Assembly (NCBI RefSeq): GCF_011045195.1
Contig: NZ_CP049199.1
Span: 1,860,001-1,924,000, forward strand
Source: Caulobacter soli
GTDB lineage: Bacteria; Pseudomonadota; Alphaproteobacteria; Caulobacterales; Caulobacteraceae
Length of the DNA stretch: 64,000 bases
Direction: 5' to 3'
Shown here: positions 60,998 through 64,000 of the stretch, in pieces
Layout: every line of letters starts with the position of its first letter
How positions within the stretch are numbered: the first letter of the stretch is position 1
Program-made: the position numbers and the translations under genes
The notes under the pieces: generated by a model
The model's database searches: none
What the model saw: the letters and a program-made list of their open reading frames with translations, nothing else
What the model was told of the DNA's origin: nothing

Positions 60998-61870
60998 ATG
61001 TCGATGGCCGAGCTTGTGCTGCTGGTGATCAAGGCCAGCATCGTCGTGATCGTCTTCGCGCTGGGACTCAGCGCCAGGCCGTCCGACCTGACCTTCCTCG
61101 TTCGACATCCCGCGCTGATGGCCAAGTCGCTTCTGGCCATGCTGGTCGTCATGCCGATCCTGGCGGTGCTGCTGATCAAGGGGATGGGCCTGCACGGGCC
61201 GGTGGCCATCCTGCTGGTGGCGCTGTCGCTGGCGCCGGTGCCGCCGATCCTGCCCAACAAGCAGAACAAGGCTGGCGGCGATTCCGCCTATGCGATCGGA
61301 CTGCTGGCCACGGTGGGCCTGGTGTCGATCCTCTGGATCCCGCTGGCGATCGAGCTGATCCAACGCCTTTCCGGTGTTGCGCTCGACATGCCCGCGGCCA
61401 AGGTGGCGCCAGTGGTGGCCATGACGGTCCTGGGCCCGCTGGTCGCGGGCATAGCGGTAGCGGCGTTGATTCCGGGGCCGGCCGCCAAGATCCAGCCCTG
61501 GGTCTCCAAACTCGGCATGCTGCTTCTGGTGGTTGGCGCGCTGGCGATCCTGGTCAGCCAGGGCAAGGCCATGGCGCATCTGATCGGCAACGGCACGCTG
61601 GCGGCCTTTGTGCTGTTCGTTCTGATCGGCCAGGCGGTGGGCCACCTGCTGGGCGGCCCGGATCGCAACGACCGCACGGTGCTGGCCCTAGCCACGTCGT
61701 CACGTCACCCCGCGATCGCGTTCGGCATAGCCCACCTGAACTTCCCGCACGAAAAGGCGCTGGTGGCGGCCGTCCTGCTGTTCCTGATCGTCAACGCCAT
61801 CGCCTCGATCCCCTATGTGGCGTGGCGCAAGAAGGTCGGCGCGGCGGATGATCTGCAGATCACGGCCTGA
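60998..61870 (+). CDS. bile-acid:sodium symporter (BASS)-like membrane protein
   Basis: 290 residues with eight to ten hydrophobic helices. The segments ALGLSARPSDLTFLVRHPALMAKSLLAMLVVMPILAVLL and LALATSSRHPAIAFGIAHLNF are in the position and form of the two BASS/ArsB-like half-repeats. GGGAGG lies six bases before the ATG. Substrates of the family range from bile acids to pantoate and pyruvate, so none is assigned here. It has no operon partner: pckG diverges on the left and a 344-base gap follows. Confidence 0.75.
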   Translation: MSMAELVLLVIKASIVVIVFALGLSARPSDLTFLVRHPALMAKSLLAMLVVMPILAVLLIKGMGLHGPVAILLVALSLAPVPPILPNKQNKAGGDSAYAIGLLATVGLVSILWIPLAIELIQRLSGVALDMPAAKVAPVVAMTVLGPLVAGIAVAALIPGPAAKIQPWVSKLGMLLLVVGALAILVSQGKAMAHLIGNGTLAAFVLFVLIGQAVGHLLGGPDRNDRTVLALATSSRHPAIAFGIAHLNFPHEKALVAAVLLFLIVNAIASIPYVAWRKKVGAADDLQITA

Positions 61871-61882
61871 AGGGCCCGGCGG

Positions 61883-61966
61883 TCAGGCCAGCCAGTATCG
61901 GCCGGCGCGCGCGGTGAGGCCGTCACAGATCAAGCGCCAGAGGATGGTCGTCAGTTTGGACAGCAT
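61883..61966 (-). CDS. possible 27-residue peptide
   Basis: A short ORF opposite the transporter, with AGGGAG nine bases before the ATG. The product begins MLSKLTTILW and ends AGRYWLA, an amphipathic or membrane-seeking helix. I know no family. It is the only coding signal found in the 61871-62214 gap; the remainder shows nothing I can name. Confidence 0.3.
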   Translation of the reverse strand: MLSKLTTILWRLICDGLTARAGRYWLA

Positions 61967-62214
61967 GATCGCAATCTCCCTGCGAGAGCCACAGGCTGTG
62001 AGAGAGTGGGGGGCGAAGGCAAACCGGACCCTGGCGCGCGGGCCAGAGGCGGCGGGAACGGCGCGCGATGCGGCGCCTGTGAAGCGAGGGGCCTGCTTTT
62101 TCGGCAGATCGGCGGGCGCGGCGGCGCACGGATGATGGGTCGTCGGTATTACGATTGCGCCAACTCGTAATATGCAGAACCTGGGTTTCAGCGAATTATC
62201 GAGGGAGCCCGTTC

Positions 62215-63327
62215 ATGAGTGCCTTGTTCACCCGCAAGCGTTTTCTGGCGGCCATGGCCGCGTCCTGCCTGGTCCTGGCCTCGTGCGGACCCAAGCCCGC
62301 CGACAAGCCCGCGACGGCCCCGGCCGCGCCCGCCGCTGCCAAGACCAGCTACAAGATCGGCTGGACCATCTATGCCGGCTGGATGCCGTGGGCTTACGCC
62401 CAGCAGTCGGGCATCGTGAAGAAGTGGGCCGACAAGTACGGCGTGCAGATCGAGCTGGTGCAGATCAACGATTACGTCGAATCCCTGAACCAGTACTCGG
62501 CCGGCAAGCTGGACGGCGTCACCGCCACCAACATGGACGCCCTGACCGTGCCCGCCGCTGCGGGCAAGGACACCACCGTCGTCATGATCGGCGACTATTC
62601 CAACGGCAATGACGGGGTGATCCTAAAGAACGGGACGACCCTGGCCCAGATCAAGGACCGTCCGGTCAATCTGGTCGAGCTGTCGGTCTCGCACTATCTG
62701 CTGGCCCGCGCCCTGGAGACGGCCGGCCTGAAGATGGCCGACGTCAAGACGGTCAACACCTCAGACGCCGACATCGTGGCCGCCTACAGCGCCGCCGACA
62801 CCAAGGCCCTGGTGACCTGGAACCCGCAGCTGTCAGAAGTGAAGAAGATGCCCGGCGCGACCGAGGTGTTCGACAGCTCCAAGATCCCCGGCGAGATCCT
62901 GGACGGCCTGATGGTCAGCACCGACGAGCTGAAGGCCAATCCCAACCTGGGCAAGGCCCTGGTCGGCATCTGGTACGAGGTCACGGCCCTGACCGTGGCC
63001 CAGACCCCCGAAGGCAAGGCCGCCCGCGAGGCGATGGCCAAGCTGTCGGGTTCGGACCTGGCCAGCTTCGAGAGTCAGCTGAAGACCACCTACCTCTACG
63101 CCGACCCCAAGGCGGCGCTCGCCGCGACGGTCAGTCCGGACCTGGTCACCGCCAACGACCGGGTGCGCAAGTTCAGCTTCAGCATGGGCCTGTTCGGCCA
63201 GGGCGCGAAGTCGGTGGACGACATCGGCATCAGCTTCCCCAATGGCAAGACGCTGGGCGATCCGGCCAATGTGAAGCTGCGCTTCGATCCGACCTATGTG
63301 CAGCAGGCGGTCGACGGCAAGCTGTAG
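62215..63327 (+). CDS. ABC transporter substrate-binding lipoprotein (NMT1/SsuA-like)
   Basis: 370 residues. Lipoprotein signal (FLAAMAASCLVLASC, lipidated Cys24), an Ala/Pro linker, then the periplasmic binding fold: KIGWTIYAGWMPWAYAQQSGIVKKWADKYGVQIELVQINDYVESLNQYSAGKLDGVTATNMDAL. The layout is that of the nitrate/sulfonate/taurine-type family, closest in style to proteins annotated as urea or urea-carboxylase-linked binding components. GAGGGAG precedes the ATG at 62215; the frame is open 20 codons further. The next gene is a permease, so this starts an ABC importer operon. Ligand unknown. Confidence 0.85.
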   Translation: MSALFTRKRFLAAMAASCLVLASCGPKPADKPATAPAAPAAAKTSYKIGWTIYAGWMPWAYAQQSGIVKKWADKYGVQIELVQINDYVESLNQYSAGKLDGVTATNMDALTVPAAAGKDTTVVMIGDYSNGNDGVILKNGTTLAQIKDRPVNLVELSVSHYLLARALETAGLKMADVKTVNTSDADIVAAYSAADTKALVTWNPQLSEVKKMPGATEVFDSSKIPGEILDGLMVSTDELKANPNLGKALVGIWYEVTALTVAQTPEGKAAREAMAKLSGSDLASFESQLKTTYLYADPKAALAATVSPDLVTANDRVRKFSFSMGLFGQGAKSVDDIGISFPNGKTLGDPANVKLRFDPTYVQQAVDGKL

Positions 63328-63358
63328 GACTTATCGATCTGCAAGTGCCTTGCGTGGT

Positions 63359-63443
63359 CCTCGTCCTTCGACAAGCTCAGGATGAGGACCATTGCAGGCG
63401 CCGGCATTCGAAAACCTCATCCTGAGCTTGTCGAAGGACGAGG
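63359..63443. repeat. long inverted repeat, copy 2
   Basis: The same 29-base arms as 15750-15835, here at 63359-63387 and 63415-63443, with a different 27-base centre. It separates the binding-protein gene from the permease gene of the same transporter. Confidence 0.85.
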
Positions 63444-63489
63444 TTTTCGGCTCCAGAATTTAGACGTCGAGAGGACCCAGACCCGCTTC

Positions 63490-64000
63490 ATGCGCCGCTT
63501 GTTGAACGTCAGACCCCGGGGCGGTCTCAATGTCCTGCTGGGCCTCGTGCCGCTGCTGGCGGTGGCGCTGGTCTATCTGATGGCCTCTCAGGCCCGCCAC
63601 GCCGAGAACCCGCGCGACAAGCTTCTGCCGACCCCGACCGCCATGGTCGAGGCGGTGCAGATGATGGCCAAGGTCGATCCCCTGACCGGCGACGCGCCGC
63701 TGGTGGTCGACACCGCGGCCAGCCTCAAGCGGATCGGTGTGGCCCTGGTGATCTCGACCGGCGTCTCGCTGGTCCTGGGCCTGAGCCTGGGCTTGCTGCC
63801 CCTGCTGAGGGCCAAGTTCGGGCCGCTGGTGGCGGCCGTCGCGGTGGTGCCGCCGATCGCGGTGCTGCCGATCCTGTTCATCGTCTTCGGCCTGGGCGAG
63901 ACCGCCAAGATCGCCCTGATCGTCATCGGCATCACGCCGGTCATGGTCCGCGACCTGGCCGCCCAGGTCGCCGCCATCCCCGAGGAGCAGTTGGTCAAGG
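63490..64000 (+). CDS. ABC transporter permease, 3' end beyond the window
   Basis: The first 170 codons are present. An N-terminal membrane helix (LGLVPLLAVALVYLMAS) is followed by a periplasmic stretch (PTPTAMVEAVQMM) and the SsuC/TauC-type permease start: DTAASLKRIGVALVISTGVSLVLGLSLGLLP, then VVPPIAVLPILFIVFGLGETAKIALIVIGI. This is the membrane partner of the binding protein at 62215, separated from it by a palindromic repeat. An ATPase gene would be expected next. The coding sequence is intact to the last base. Confidence 0.85.
   Translation, partial: MRRLLNVRPRGGLNVLLGLVPLLAVALVYLMASQARHAENPRDKLLPTPTAMVEAVQMMAKVDPLTGDAPLVVDTAASLKRIGVALVISTGVSLVLGLSLGLLPLLRAKFGPLVAAVAVVPPIAVLPILFIVFGLGETAKIALIVIGITPVMVRDLAAQVAAIPEEQLVK

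Overview
The window reads as one chromosomal segment of a high-GC, free-living alphaproteobacterium, most likely Caulobacter or another Caulobacteraceae. The reasons are three very large TonB-dependent receptors next to plant-polysaccharide enzymes, an HU gene, LacI-type operators resembling the Caulobacter xylose operator, and dispersed palindromic repeats of the kind seen in that family. I see no transposase, integrase, phage gene, rRNA, tRNA or CRISPR array. Because of the high GC, nearly every real gene has long open shadow frames on the other strand; these were left out.

Layout. 1-4.8 kb: envelope and phosphate housekeeping (L,D-transpeptidase, DUF882/M15-like peptidase, pstS with a Pho box, arsC). 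5-13.3 kb: a tight operon of TonB receptor, MFS transporter, RutA-like flavin monooxygenase, isochorismatase-fold hydrolase, M20 amidohydrolase, flavin reductase and TauD dioxygenase, which looks like uptake and oxidative breakdown of a nitrogen-containing ring or amide. 13.4-16.7 kb: uronate dehydrogenase, VOC protein, SDR and a second TauD-like enzyme. 17-21 kb: a second operon of Rieske oxygenase, DODA-type extradiol dioxygenase, acetamidase/formamidase and an AraC regulator. 21-25 kb: PhyH-like protein, lipoprotein aldose epimerase, SDR with a divergent LysR regulator, and HU.

25.6-54 kb is a plant-cell-wall region. The first part has a beta-propeller protein, a TonB receptor, a 1255-residue secreted LamG protein, DctA, a D-tartrate dehydratase-like enolase, a LysR regulator, a GH28 polygalacturonase, an alpha/beta hydrolase and an SGNH esterase. 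The second part has GH3, GH115 and GH67 enzymes, an FCD-type GntR regulator and ManD mannonate dehydratase. Together the second part would strip 4-O-methyl-glucuronic acid from xylan and feed it through mannonate to KDG. 52-54.4 kb holds the carboxynorspermidine pathway pair, 54.7-57.6 kb a third TonB receptor, 57.9-60.6 kb tpiA plus pckG (gluconeogenesis), then a sodium-symporter-like protein and the start of an ABC transporter that runs off the window.

The most striking non-coding signal is a 39-nt element present five times between 29.9 and 40.6 kb with identical spacing. It has the architecture of a LysR-type binding site (a T-N11-A palindrome plus a second half-site) and lies upstream of the TonB receptor, tarD/lysR, the GH28 gene and the alpha/beta hydrolase, with one orphan copy. 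Three further operator families (ACCGGT-centred, TGGTAGCGGTATCA-type, and GGT-NNN-ACC) link other genes of the carbohydrate region. dctA appears to start with ATT.
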